A DNA stretch of 64,000 nt from Streptomyces djakartensis (lineage in GTDB: Bacteria > Actinomycetota > Actinomycetes > Streptomycetales > Streptomycetaceae): positions 1 through 64,000 of the forward strand of contig NZ_BMWE01000008.1 in assembly GCF_014651075.1 (NCBI RefSeq), in the 5' to 3' direction. The position numbers were made by a program, and so were the translations under genes. Every line of letters begins with the position of its first letter. Position 1 is the first letter of the stretch. Positions 8,539 to 16,904 of this stretch are shown piece after piece. Below the pieces are notes generated by a model. The model did no database searches and was not told where the DNA came from. It saw only the letters and a list, made by a program, of their open reading frames with translations.

Positions 8539-11500
8539 ATGGACGGTGTACCGGACGGTGTGCCGCGCGAACCGGAGCAGCGGCGTCCCGGCTCCTCGGC
8601 GAAGTCGGCCACATCGCCGGAGTCGGCGGAAGGGGCGGATCCGGCGGCGTCGGCGGCGCTGCGCTTCGGCGTGCTCGGGCCGGTGCGCGCCTGGCGTGGT
8701 GACGAGCCCGTCACCACCGGGTCCCCCCAGCAACGCGCCCTGCTCGCCGCCCTGCTGCTGCGCGAAGGCCGGACGGCCACGGCGGCGGAGCTGATCGACG
8801 CCCTGTGGGGCGACGAACCGCCCTCCCAGGCCCTGGCGGCGCTGCGGACGTACGCCTCCCGGCTGCGCAAGGTGCTGGACCCGGGTGTCCTGGTCAGCGA
8901 GTCCGGCGGGTACGCGATCCGCAGCCTGGCCGAAGGCGCCCTGGACCTGACCGTCGCTCAGGATCTGGCCGCCGAGGCGGAGAAGGCCCGTTCGGCCGGC
9001 GACCTGGGCCACGCCCGGGAGGTGCTGCGGCGGGCCCTCGCCCTCTGGGACGGGGAGACCCTGGCCGGGGTGCCCGGCCCGTACGCGGAGACGCAGCGCG
9101 TCCGTCTGGAGGAGTGGCGGCTCCAACTCCTGGAGTCCCGCCTGGACATGGACCTGGAGCAGGGCCGCCACGCGGAGGCCGTCTCGGAGCTCACCGCCCT
9201 CACCGCCGCCCATCCGCTCCGCGAACGGCTGAGAGAGCTGCTGATGCTGGCGCTGTACCGCAGCGGCCGGCAGGCCGAGGCCCTCGCGGTGTACGCCGAC
9301 ACCCGGCGGCTGCTCGCCGACGAACTGGGCGTGGACCCGCGCCCCGGCCTCAGCGAGCTGCAGCAGCGGATCCTCCAGGCCGACCCGGGCCTGGCGGAGC
9401 CCTCCTCCCCGGCCCCCGAACCCGCCTCCGTCCTCGTCCGCCCGGCCCAGCTCCCGGCCACCGTGCCGGACTTCACCGGCCGCTCCGCCTTCGTGCGCGA
9501 GCTCGGCGACATCCTGGCCTCGGCCGACGGCGGGGTGATGGCGGTCTCGGCGCTGGCCGGGATCGGCGGCGTGGGGAAGACCACCCTCGCCGTGCACGTG
9601 GCCCACCAGGCGCGCGCGGCGTTCCCCGACGGGCAGTTGTACGTCGACCTGCAGGGCGCCGGCGCGCGGGCGGCGGATCCGGAGACCGTCCTGGGCTCGT
9701 TCCTGCGCGCGCTCGGCACCGCCGACACCGCCGTACCCGACTCCCTGGAGGAGCGGGCGGCGCTCTACCGCTCCGTCCTGGCCGGCCGCCGCGTCCTGGT
9801 GCTCCTGGACAACGCCCGCGACGCCGCCCAGGTACGTCCCCTGCTGCCCGGCACGGACGGCTGCGCGGCGCTGGTCACCTCGCGGGTAAGGATGGTGGAC
9901 CTGGCGGGCGCCCACCTGATCGACCTGGACGTGATGTCGCCGGACGAGGCACTGGCGCTGTTCACCAAGATCGTGGGGGAGGAGCGGGTGGCGTCCGAGC
10001 GGAAGGCCGCCCTGGACGTCGTCGCCGCCTGCGGCTTCCTGCCCCTCGCGATCCGCATCGCGGCGTCCCGGCTGGCCGCGCGCCGCACCTGGACGGTGTC
10101 GGTCCTCGCGGCGAAGCTCGCCGACGAACGCCGCCGCCTCGACGAACTCCAGGCCGGCGACCTGGCGGTGAAGGCCACCTTCGAGCTCGGCTACGGCCAG
10201 CTGGAGCCCGCCCAGGCCCGCGCCTTCCGCCTCCTCGGCCTGGCCGACGGCCCCGACATCTCCCTCCCGGCCGCCGCGGCGATCCTGGACCTGCCGGTGG
10301 AGGACACCGAGGACCTGCTGGAGTCCCTCGTCGACACCTCACTCCTGGAGTCCGCCGCCCCCGGCCGGTACCGCTTCCACGACCTCGTACGGCTCTACGC
10401 GCGTGCGTGCGCCGAACGCGACGAGCTGCCGCCGAGCGAACGGGGCGCGGCCCTGTCCCGTCTCCTGGACTTCTACCTGGCGTCGGCGGCGGGCGTGTAC
10501 GCGATCGAACGGCCGGGCGACCGGCTGGTGGACCACCTCGAACCGACCGCCTATCCGGGGCTGCGCTTCGACAACCGGCACGCAGCGCAGGACTGGCTCT
10601 ACGCGGAGGCCGTCTGCCTCCTCGCGTGCGTACGCCAGTCCGCCGGGCGGCCGGACACGCTCCCCCGGGCGATCGACCTGCTGTGGGCCGCGCACGACCT
10701 CTCCGAGTCCGGGGCGAACTCCCGGGGATACGAGGCTACGGCCGAGGCGCTCCTCGACGCCGCCCGGCAGTTCGGCCTCGCGCGGGCGGAGGCCCGGGCG
10801 CTGACGACCCTCGTCAACGTCCACCACGTGGGCGGCCGCTTCGAGCGAGCCGACGAGGAGGCCGAGCGGGCCATCCTCCTCGCGCAGGAGGCCGACGACC
10901 TGTTCACCGTCTGCTGGGCCCGCAACGCCCGCGGCATCATCGCGCTGTACCAGAACCGGCACCAGGACGGCGAGGAGCACCTCTCCCGGGCCATCGAGCA
11001 TTTCCGGGTCCTGGGCAACCGCCCCGGAGAGGCCGCCGCGTTGTGCAACCTGTCCCGGATCCACCTCGCCACCGGACGGACCCAGAGCGCCGTCGCGCTG
11101 GCCCAGGAGGGCATCGGCATCTACGACGCCATGGGCAACACCATGCGCGGCGCGAACGCCCGTTACGCCCTGGGGCTCGCCCTCACCCAGAGCGGCGAGC
11201 TGTGCGACGCCGCCGGCCGGCTCCAGGAGGCGCTGGAGGTGTTCCGGGACAGCAGGCAGCGCCTCTGGGAGGGCATGACCCTGTTCCGGCTGGCCGAGGT
11301 GGACCTCGCCGCCCGGCGCCCCGCACAGGCCGCAGCCAACGCCGAGATGGCCCTGACCGTGCTGCGCGGCATCGGCGGCGAGTGGCGGCGCGGCAACGTC
11401 CTCACCGTCCTCGGCCGCGCGCTCAGCGGCATCGGCCAGACCGGCCGGGCCCAGGTCTGCTGGCAGGAAGCGGCCGGCATCTACGAGGAACTGGGCTCCC

Positions 11501-11550
11501 CCGAGGCCGCCGACGTGCGCGCGCTGCTCTCCCCGGTACGGGCGGCCTGA
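8539..11550 (+). CDS. afsR: AfsR, SARP-family global regulator with NB-ARC and TPR domains
   Basis: 1003 residues, close to the ~993 of S. coelicolor AfsR. Order: ~40-residue tail; OmpR-like winged helix beginning LRFGVLGPVRAW (~40-130); bacterial transcriptional activation domain (~135-285); NB-ARC ATPase with Walker A GIGGVGKTTLAVHVA at about 341; C-terminal TPR array (~700-990). AfsR is phosphorylated by AfsK and activates afsS, stimulating secondary metabolism. The afsS gene follows 216 bases downstream with a matching direct-repeat promoter. RBS-like run (AGGGGGA) before ATG 8539. Confidence 0.92.
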   Translation: MDGVPDGVPREPEQRRPGSSAKSATSPESAEGADPAASAALRFGVLGPVRAWRGDEPVTTGSPQQRALLAALLLREGRTATAAELIDALWGDEPPSQALAALRTYASRLRKVLDPGVLVSESGGYAIRSLAEGALDLTVAQDLAAEAEKARSAGDLGHAREVLRRALALWDGETLAGVPGPYAETQRVRLEEWRLQLLESRLDMDLEQGRHAEAVSELTALTAAHPLRERLRELLMLALYRSGRQAEALAVYADTRRLLADELGVDPRPGLSELQQRILQADPGLAEPSSPAPEPASVLVRPAQLPATVPDFTGRSAFVRELGDILASADGGVMAVSALAGIGGVGKTTLAVHVAHQARAAFPDGQLYVDLQGAGARAADPETVLGSFLRALGTADTAVPDSLEERAALYRSVLAGRRVLVLLDNARDAAQVRPLLPGTDGCAALVTSRVRMVDLAGAHLIDLDVMSPDEALALFTKIVGEERVASERKAALDVVAACGFLPLAIRIAASRLAARRTWTVSVLAAKLADERRRLDELQAGDLAVKATFELGYGQLEPAQARAFRLLGLADGPDISLPAAAAILDLPVEDTEDLLESLVDTSLLESAAPGRYRFHDLVRLYARACAERDELPPSERGAALSRLLDFYLASAAGVYAIERPGDRLVDHLEPTAYPGLRFDNRHAAQDWLYAEAVCLLACVRQSAGRPDTLPRAIDLLWAAHDLSESGANSRGYEATAEALLDAARQFGLARAEARALTTLVNVHHVGGRFERADEEAERAILLAQEADDLFTVCWARNARGIIALYQNRHQDGEEHLSRAIEHFRVLGNRPGEAAALCNLSRIHLATGRTQSAVALAQEGIGIYDAMGNTMRGANARYALGLALTQSGELCDAAGRLQEALEVFRDSRQRLWEGMTLFRLAEVDLAARRPAQAAANAEMALTVLRGIGGEWRRGNVLTVLGRALSGIGQTGRAQVCWQEAAGIYEELGSPEAADVRALLSPVRAA

Positions 11551-11565
11551 CCCCCTGTCGCGGGC

Positions 11566-11583
11566 GTTCATCATTCGTTTATC
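11566..11583 (+). promoter_or_regulatory. afsS promoter direct repeats (AfsR/PhoP-type binding site)
   Basis: Two heptamers, GTTCATC (11566-11572) and GTTTATC (11577-11583), are repeated with an 11-base period just after the afsR stop. Eleven-base direct repeats are the hallmark of SARP and PhoP sites. The afsS promoter of S. coelicolor is known to be bound by both AfsR and PhoP through repeats of this form. The downstream TTCTTTGCGTAG stretch may hold the -10. Confidence 0.68.
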
Positions 11584-11766
11584 GCCCCACGCCATTCTTT
11601 GCGTAGTCGATCCGTCGCGTCGGGGGGCAGACGGGTCGCCGCACGGGGCCCCGCACCGAGAAGCTGGGGTGAGCGGCCCAAGCGGGCCCGTCCGGTCGGA
11701 CTCGGGGGAGTGACCGGGCGGGCCCCGCCAACAGAACTGCTACATCCAAACGGGGAGTTGACGAAC

Positions 11767-11943
11767 ATGAGCGACGAGCTCAAGCCGCAGGACCTGCACG
11801 CGACCGACGAGCCGCTGGGGACCGAGGACCTGCACGCCACGGACAAGAACACCGTCAAGAAGCAGGACCTGCACGCCACGGACGAGCCGCTGGAGACCAA
11901 GGACCTGCACGCCACGACGGAGCCGTTCAAGCCGACCAGGTGA
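11767..11943 (+). CDS. afsS: AfsS, small sigma-like activator with DLHAT repeats
   Basis: 58 residues, almost entirely a repeat: DLHAT at residues 9-13, 21-25, 34-38 and 46-50, a period of 12-13, each followed by an acidic/Pro segment such as DEPLG. AfsS of S. coelicolor (63 residues, sigma-like) has the same kind of repeat and lies beside afsR. It raises expression of pathway-specific antibiotic regulators by an unclear mechanism. ATG 11767 has GGGGAG about 10 bases upstream. A RiPP precursor was considered and is less likely: no Cys or Ser and no maturation genes nearby. Confidence 0.85.
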   Translation: MSDELKPQDLHATDEPLGTEDLHATDKNTVKKQDLHATDEPLETKDLHATTEPFKPTR

Positions 11944-11976
11944 GTCCGGTGAAGCAAGCCCGGTGAGGTAGCCACA

Positions 11977-12033
11977 ACACACGGGGTTCGGCCGCGGCGG
12001 CGCGGAGGGGGAGCCGTCGCGGCCGATGTGTGT
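11977..12033. terminator. Strong bidirectional hairpin between afsS and the convergent ATPase gene
   Basis: Inner arms CGGCCGCGGCGGC (11989-12001) and GCCGTCGCGGCCG (12013-12025) pair with one mismatch; outer ACACAC (11977-11982) and GTGTGT (12028-12033) extend the stem. It lies between converging genes, as expected for a shared terminator. No U-tract, which is common in Streptomyces. Confidence 0.6.
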
Positions 12034-12048
12034 CCGCAGCCGGGGCAA

Positions 12049-12714
12049 TCAGGACGCCTGCACCGGTTCTTCCCACGCCAGTTCGCACCAGACGGTCTTG
12101 CCCGACTCCCCTTCCTCGACACCCCACCGCAACGCCACCGCGTCGAGAAGCGCCAGGCCCCGCCCGGTTTCGCCGTCGGCCGGGGCGTCCCGGAGAACGG
12201 GGGCACGAGGGTCGGGGTCGCTGACCTCGACCCGGGCGCGCTCACCGGAGCGCGACACGTGCACCCGCACCGGGACGCCCGCCCCGACGTGCCGGATGAC
12301 ATTGCCGACCAGCTCCGTGACCCACAACTGCACATCGGCGCAGGGCACGCCCAAACACGCGCGCAGTGTGCGGCGCAGTTCCGGCACCACCTCGGGTACG
12401 GCAGCCAGAACGACATCCAGCAGCACCGAACCCGGAACCGTCGGCCCGGCCGGGGCTCGCAACGCGGCGATCAGCTTGCGTGCCGTCTCGGTGTTGCAGT
12501 TGCCCAACGCGACAAGACCCGCAGTCCTGCCGTGCGCGCCCGCGAACGATGGTACGTCGACGCGCAGGGACGGCAGGGTGATGCCGTGCATGGAGAGGGC
12601 GGACTTCAGGTCGTCCACGCACCGGTCCACGCACCGGTCGACGCACCGGTCGGCGTGGTGGTGGGCGGGGGAGCGGTCGGGGGCGGCCGAGGTGACGGGC
12701 TGCGCGTTGCGCAT
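12049..12714 (-). CDS. Anti-sigma-factor-type ATP-binding protein (RsbW/SpoIIAB-like HATPase)
   Basis: 221 residues. The C-terminal ~120 form a GHKL ATPase: N box WVTELVGNVIRHV, G1-like VSDPDPRAPV, and GETGRGLALLDAVALRWG. There is no histidine kinase phosphoacceptor domain, so this is the single-domain Streptomyces type, which may bind a sigma factor or partner protein. The N-terminus carries a CVDR tetrapeptide repeat from a 12-bp tandem repeat (12613-12648). Divergent from the XRE/DUF397 pair, the usual genomic triad in Streptomyces. Confidence 0.83.
   Translation of the reverse strand: MRNAQPVTSAAPDRSPAHHHADRCVDRCVDRCVDDLKSALSMHGITLPSLRVDVPSFAGAHGRTAGLVALGNCNTETARKLIAALRAPAGPTVPGSVLLDVVLAAVPEVVPELRRTLRACLGVPCADVQLWVTELVGNVIRHVGAGVPVRVHVSRSGERARVEVSDPDPRAPVLRDAPADGETGRGLALLDAVALRWGVEEGESGKTVWCELAWEEPVQAS
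12613..12648. repeat. 12-bp tandem repeat, 3 copies, within the ATPase gene
   Basis: GTCCACGCACCG occurs twice, then GTCGACGCACCG once, head to tail. Being a multiple of three it keeps the frame and encodes a CVDR repeat in the N-terminal extension. Such microsatellites can change copy number by slippage. Confidence 0.85.
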
Positions 12715-12836
12715 GACGGACCTTCTCGCGTTCGGGTACCTGCTGTGACGAATCAGTCACACAGTGCTGCCAATTCCCGTACCGTGGGAGGGCTTTCGAC
12801 TGCGCAAGAGCGACTGGCAAACGGCGGTGATGAGCT

Positions 12837-13688
12837 GTGCCCCCACGCAAGGACCCCGACGCGTCGGCCAACGTTCCCTCCTTCTACGGCGCCGAGTTGC
12901 GCTACCAGCGGGAACTGGCGGGTCTGACCCTGGAGCAGCTGGCCGACGGAAGCTTTCGCGGCGTGCCGTTCCTGAGTCAGATCGAGCGTGGTGAGCGGCG
13001 CATGCCGCTGGATCTGGCCCGGCACGTCGACAAGGTGCTGAAGACGGACGGCTTCTTCGAGCGGCGTTGCGAAGACGCCCGCAGGGCCCGGCAGTCGGGG
13101 CATGCCGAGTACTTCGCGGACGTGGCGGAGATGGAGCGGCACGCGGAGACGATCGAGGACTGGGCGCCGATGCTGGTGCCGGGTCTGTTGCAGACCAGGG
13201 CCTACGCGGAGGCGGTGGTCCACACCTCGCTGCCGTGGCTGCCTCCCGAGACGGTCGACAAGCAGGTCCGTGCCCGGCTGGAGCGCGCGGAGATCTGGGC
13301 GGGCGAGCAGCGTCCGGCGTTCTGGGCGATCCTGCACGAGGGGCTGGTCCACAAGCCCCTGCTGCCCCCGGTGGAGATGGCCGCGCAGCTGGAGCACATC
13401 GCGCACGTGGTCCGCTCCACGCAGGGCGTTCTGCAGATCCTCCCGGAAACGGCGCACGCCCACCCGTTCATGATGGGCATGATGCGGATCATGACCTTCC
13501 CGGACGCCCCACCGGTGGCCTATACGGAGGGTCTCCACAATGGCCAACTCATCGATTATCCGGCCCTCGTGAAGAACTACCGCAGGTCGTACGATCTGCT
13601 CAGGGCCGCGGCACTCCCGCCGGAGGCGTCCCTGACCATGATCGAACAAGCGGCAGAGGACTACCGAGATGGCAATCACCGCAGATGA
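12837..13688 (+). CDS. XRE-family regulator with DUF5753 domain
   Basis: 283 residues from GTG 12837. The N-terminal helix-turn-helix (AELRYQRELAGLTLEQLADG, then SQIERGERR) is followed by the DUF5753 domain, recognised by VPGLLQTRAYAEAV and LNAL-like C-terminal helices (VKNYRRSYDLLRAAALPPEA). This family is partnered with a small DUF397 protein; here the DUF397 gene overlaps its 3' end by 20 bases. In S. coelicolor a comparable pair close to afsR influences antibiotic production, so a developmental or antibiotic control role is plausible. Confidence 0.9.
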   Translation: MPPRKDPDASANVPSFYGAELRYQRELAGLTLEQLADGSFRGVPFLSQIERGERRMPLDLARHVDKVLKTDGFFERRCEDARRARQSGHAEYFADVAEMERHAETIEDWAPMLVPGLLQTRAYAEAVVHTSLPWLPPETVDKQVRARLERAEIWAGEQRPAFWAILHEGLVHKPLLPPVEMAAQLEHIAHVVRSTQGVLQILPETAHAHPFMMGMMRIMTFPDAPPVAYTEGLHNGQLIDYPALVKNYRRSYDLLRAAALPPEASLTMIEQAAEDYRDGNHRR

Positions 13689-13872
13689 CCTGGGCGCGGT
13701 CGCGTGGCGCAGGAGCAGCTACAGCAACGGCAGCGGCGGCGAGTGCGTCGAGGTCGCGGACGGGCACCCCGGCGTGATGCCGGTCCGGGACTCGAAGGCC
13801 TCGGACGCAGGCCCGGTACTCCTCTTCCGGGCCCCTGCCTGGACCGCCTTCCTCACCTCCCTGAAGGGCTGA
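13669..13872 (+). CDS. DUF397 small protein, partner of the XRE regulator
   Basis: 67 residues with the family core AWRRSSYSNGSGGECVEVA and VPVRDSK-like MPVRDSKASDAGPVL. DUF397 proteins modulate the DUF5753-type XRE regulator encoded just upstream, often acting as antagonist or antitoxin-like partner. The overlap with the regulator gene implies coupled translation. Confidence 0.9.
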   Translation: MAITADDLGAVAWRRSSYSNGSGGECVEVADGHPGVMPVRDSKASDAGPVLLFRAPAWTAFLTSLKG

Positions 13873-13930
13873 GCCCGGAGGTTATCCACAGGCCGCCGAG
13901 AACGCGCGCCATTCCTGAGATCTTGGCGGC

Positions 13931-14857
13931 ATGGAGGAACGAAGGGCCCTGCGGGAGCTGGCGCAGGAGGGTGTGCTGCTCACCTGCCGTGCCCTGGAAT
14001 CCGGCTGGCCCGCGCGGAGCCTCACCCGTGCCCTCCGGGCCGAGGGCTGGGGTCGGCTGCTGCCGGGTGCCTGGCTGGAGCCGGACCGGGCCGCGGACCT
14101 GCCCACGCGGCTCCGAGCCGTCCAGCTCCTCACTCCTCGGCTCGTCGTGAGCCACCGTTCGGCAACCGCCCTGTGGCGGATCGAGACCCTCGCCCCGACA
14201 GCCCAAGCGCCTCTGGAGTTCATCGACCCCGCCCTCACCTTCCGGGGCAAGGTCAAGGGCGTGCGCGTTCGCCGGACAGTCGTCGATGCAGGGGACGTGG
14301 CGCTGCGGTACGGCCTTCGCGTCACGAGCCCGGTGCGGACAGTTGCCGACCTTCTCCGCTCGCTCCCAAGGGACGAGGCGCTCGTCGCCCTGGAGTCGGC
14401 GGTGACGTACCGCCGGGTCGGCGGGGTACGGAGGGCGCCACTTGTCGCACTGGACGCGGTGGTGGCGGCGTTGGCTCAGCCTTCGCAGGGGTCGGCGAGA
14501 GCTCGCCGATGGCTCGGCCTGTGCGACCCCCGGTCCGGGTCACCGGCCGAGACCGTCGCCCGCCTGCGCATGGCCGACGCGGGCCTCCGTCCCGAGAGCC
14601 AGGTCGAGCTGTTCACCCCTCTCGGCCGCCGCATCGTCCTCGACTTCCTCTTCCGGCGTGAGGGGCTGGCGGTCGAGATCGAGGGCTACGCCTACCACGG
14701 CACGCGCGAGGCTCACCGACGGGACATCGCCCGCTTCAACCAGGCCGTACAGTGCCCCGAGGTGCGCAGTCTGCTCCGCTTCACCGCTGAGGACGTCTTC
14801 CACAACCCAGCCCGAATGATCACCGAGATCACCGCGGCTCTGCCCCCCCTGGAGTGA
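13931..14857 (+). CDS. AbiEi-like winged helix protein with C-terminal DUF559/Vsr-like nuclease domain
   Basis: 308 residues. The N-terminal ~200 resemble type IV antitoxin AbiEi-like proteins (VLLTCRALESGW, then SHRSATALW and TSPVRTVADLLR). The C-terminal ~100 resemble DUF559/Vsr-like PD-(D/E)XK nucleases: PESQVELFTPLGRRIVLDFL, then VEIEGYAYHG and HRRDIARFNQ, giving a D...ExE arrangement. No partner AbiEii gene is adjacent, so it is an orphan. Such stand-alone fusions are common in actinobacteria; function is not established. Start ATG 13931 is the first plausible one after the DUF397 gene. Confidence 0.68.
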   Translation: MEERRALRELAQEGVLLTCRALESGWPARSLTRALRAEGWGRLLPGAWLEPDRAADLPTRLRAVQLLTPRLVVSHRSATALWRIETLAPTAQAPLEFIDPALTFRGKVKGVRVRRTVVDAGDVALRYGLRVTSPVRTVADLLRSLPRDEALVALESAVTYRRVGGVRRAPLVALDAVVAALAQPSQGSARARRWLGLCDPRSGSPAETVARLRMADAGLRPESQVELFTPLGRRIVLDFLFRREGLAVEIEGYAYHGTREAHRRDIARFNQAVQCPEVRSLLRFTAEDVFHNPARMITEITAALPPLE

Positions 14858-14980
14858 CAGGAATTGGAGCGGTTGGGCCAAGAAGCGGCTGACATGCCCA
14901 GCTGTGGACTGACGGACTGCGCCCAAACGCTCCAGTCCCGTAACCCCGCTCGCCGGCGCCGCCGGCTGCTTCCCTCTCAC

Positions 14981-15838
14981 TCAGTCGTTGTGTCGGGTCG
15001 GCTCCGCTCCAGTCCGGACGAGAAAGTCAGTCAGCACTTCGGCCAGCCGTTCGGGCTGGTCCTCGGGGATGAGGGTGGACGAGTCGGCGATCTCGATCAG
15101 TTGGCCCTGCGGGTACAGCTTGGCCAGTCGGGGGCCGTGCTCACGCGGCATCAGTCTGTCCTCGGTCGCCCAGACGACCAGTACCGGGCGGTCGAATTCA
15201 CGCAGTCGCTCGCTCCAGGCCAGCAGTGTCTTGCGGCCGGGTGCTCCGGTGGCGAACTTGGCGAGGTCCTTGCGAATGGCCCTGCTGCGGGTGGCGGGAG
15301 CGAACCAGCCGTCCATGATCTCGTCGGGGATCCCGCGCAGGCTCATCCCACCGTATCCGGCCCGGTTGTGGCGGAACGCGGGGATGCCCATGAGCCGGGT
15401 CAGGAGCCAGACGCCACCGGGGACCCTGCATACCCGGGCCATCGCCTTGGCGGGTCCGGGGGGAAAGTTGTCGAAGGCCTCGCAGGCCACCAGCACCATG
15501 CGCGCGATCCTCTGGGCCCGCCCTTCCGACACCAGGAACTGGCCACCGCCCCAGTCGTTGAGGACGAGGGTCACCTGGTCCAGGCCCAGCCGCTCGATGA
15601 ACTCGCCCAGGAGCCGGGCGACACCGCTTTGGGACAGGTCGGCATCCGGGTTCATCGGCTGGCGATGACCGCCGAGGGGCAGCGTAGGCAGGACACAGCG
15701 GTATCCGCCCAGCAGCGGGACCACCTTGCGCCACTGGGTCTCGTTCATCGGCATACCGTGGCCGAACACCAGCACCGGCCCTTCACCGCCGGTGTCCTGG
15801 TAGTCAACCGGTCCAGACGACAGCTCGATCCGCGGCAT
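14981..15838 (-). CDS. Alpha/beta hydrolase (haloalkane-dehalogenase/epoxide-hydrolase-like)
   Basis: 285 residues from ATG 15838 (MPRIELSSGP), preceded by GGGGGG four bases upstream, which decides the start. Oxyanion motif GHGMPMNE; nucleophile elbow LVLNDWGGGQF has Asp rather than Ser, as in haloalkane dehalogenases and epoxide hydrolases. Divergent from a TetR gene 61 bases away with an inverted repeat between them, so it is probably repressed by that TetR and induced by its substrate. Substrate unknown. Confidence 0.85.
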   Translation of the reverse strand: MPRIELSSGPVDYQDTGGEGPVLVFGHGMPMNETQWRKVVPLLGGYRCVLPTLPLGGHRQPMNPDADLSQSGVARLLGEFIERLGLDQVTLVLNDWGGGQFLVSEGRAQRIARMVLVACEAFDNFPPGPAKAMARVCRVPGGVWLLTRLMGIPAFRHNRAGYGGMSLRGIPDEIMDGWFAPATRSRAIRKDLAKFATGAPGRKTLLAWSERLREFDRPVLVVWATEDRLMPREHGPRLAKLYPQGQLIEIADSSTLIPEDQPERLAEVLTDFLVRTGAEPTRHND

Positions 15839-15855
15839 CAAACCCCCCATTTGAT

Positions 15856-15875
15856 AGATTGTTCTACTGCAATCT
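15856..15875. promoter_or_regulatory. Candidate TetR operator
   Basis: Inverted repeat AGATTG (15856-15861) and CAATCT (15870-15875), spacer 8 bases, midway between the divergent hydrolase and TetR starts. The surroundings are the most AT-rich stretch nearby, as expected for overlapping promoters. Confidence 0.55.
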
Positions 15876-15899
15876 TGAAGGCGAGAAGAGTAGAGGGCA

Positions 15900-16529
15900 A
15901 TGGGGCAATCGGGCACTCGGGCCAGGATCCAGGGCGCTGCCGCGATGCTGTTCCGCCGCCACGGCTACTCAGCGACCGGCCTCAAGCGGGTCGCGACAGA
16001 GGCGGAAGCGCCGTTCGGCTCGATCTATCACTTCTTCCCCGGTGGCAAGCAGCAACTGGCCGAGGACATGATCCGCACGTCCGGACCCCAGTACGGCCGC
16101 ATGGTGTTGGCTCTGCTGGACAGCGTGCCGGACCCTGCCGAATCCCTCGTACACGCCTTCGAGGCAGCCGCGGACGACCTTGCCGCGGCCGACTACGCCG
16201 ACGCATGCCCGATCGGGACACTGGCGTTGGAGGTTGCCAGCAGCAATGAGGTGCTGCGGGCCGCGACGGCAGAGGTCTTCGAGGAGTGGGTCGACGCCGC
16301 GGCGCATTGGTTCGGCCGTTGGGTCGCCGACCCGACGGCGGCGCGCTCGCTCGCCTGCTCGATGATCATGATGCTTGAGGGGGCGTTCATGCTCAGCCGG
16401 GCTGCTCGTGATGCGGAACCCCTGCGGGTGGCCGGCCGGTCGATGGCCGAGTTGCTGCGCACAACTGTCGCACAGGCAGGGAGGGCTGACTCCGGCAAGC
16501 GAGACGGCGGCCCGAGCGCCAGTCGTTGA
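15900..16529 (+). CDS. TetR/AcrR-family regulator
   Basis: 209 residues. The N-terminal HTH is clear: ARIQGAAAMLFRRHGYSATG, then LKRVATEAEAPFGSIYHFFP. The PFGSIYHFFPGGKQQLA stretch is typical of the LmrA/YxaF subgroup. The C-terminal half is the ligand-binding domain. It probably controls itself and the divergent hydrolase through 15856-15875. Its stop codon coincides with the point where an opposing GNAT gene is cut off. Confidence 0.9.
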   Translation: MGQSGTRARIQGAAAMLFRRHGYSATGLKRVATEAEAPFGSIYHFFPGGKQQLAEDMIRTSGPQYGRMVLALLDSVPDPAESLVHAFEAAADDLAAADYADACPIGTLALEVASSNEVLRAATAEVFEEWVDAAAHWFGRWVADPTAARSLACSMIMMLEGAFMLSRAARDAEPLRVAGRSMAELLRTTVAQAGRADSGKRDGGPSASR

Positions 16530-16533
16530 CCTG

Positions 16534-16828
16534 CTCCCTGGCCTGAGGTCCAGGGCAGCACCTCCGGCAAGTAGTCGGGCACCGAAAGGCCAGTGAACCC
16601 GGCCAACTCACCAGTGGACCGGATCTCCGAGGCGAACAGGCCGAAGCCCTCTGAGTCCCACTCGCTCTCCCAGGCCTGAATCCCGGCGCGGGTCTGCCGT
16701 TCGTCACGGACGCTGCCGTCACGGATCCACCGCATGACCTCGGGGTCGGCGTTGATCGCAGCCATGGGCGCGACGTCTTCCTCGCGCCAGCGACGCAGCA
16801 GCAAACGGGGAGTCCCAAGCGTGACCAT
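16534..16828 (-). pseudogene. GNAT N-acetyltransferase, 3'-truncated
   Basis: From ATG 16828 the protein begins as a RimJ/RimL-type GNAT (MVTLGTPRLLLRRWREEDV, then NADPEVMRWI and ELAGFTGLSVPDY) for ~98 residues. It then loses similarity exactly where the opposing TetR gene ends; beyond that the frame only reads antisense through the TetR gene. The acetyl-CoA binding motif (normally R/QxxGxG/A followed by the second half of the fold) is missing. Probably inactivated when the TetR/hydrolase cassette arrived or by deletion. Confidence 0.72.
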
Positions 16829-16868
16829 CCCACCATTCTGGGTCACGCATGGGCTCCCGCCACCATAG

Positions 16869-16883
16869 CTGACGGTTCGTCAG
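16869..16883. promoter_or_regulatory. CTGAC-N5-GTCAG operator before amidohydrolase
   Basis: Perfect match to the palindrome seen at 4990, 5017, 21520, 22359 and 22419, located 22 bases upstream of the ATG at 16905. Confidence 0.7.
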
Positions 16884-16904
16884 ATCAGCGCTACCGTACA
16901 TCGC

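Noticed and set aside
8539..11606. Long second plus-strand frame and minus-strand frame across afsR
   Set aside because: Arg/Pro/Gly-rich shadow frames of afsR with no domains.
11767..11943. afsS read as a multi-core RiPP precursor because of its DLHAT repeats
   Set aside because: No Cys/Ser, no maturation enzymes adjacent, and position directly after afsR fits AfsS.
13882..13890. TTATCCACA, a perfect DnaA-box-like 9-mer
   Set aside because: Single copy between two genes, no cluster of boxes, no dnaA/dnaN nearby; not an origin.
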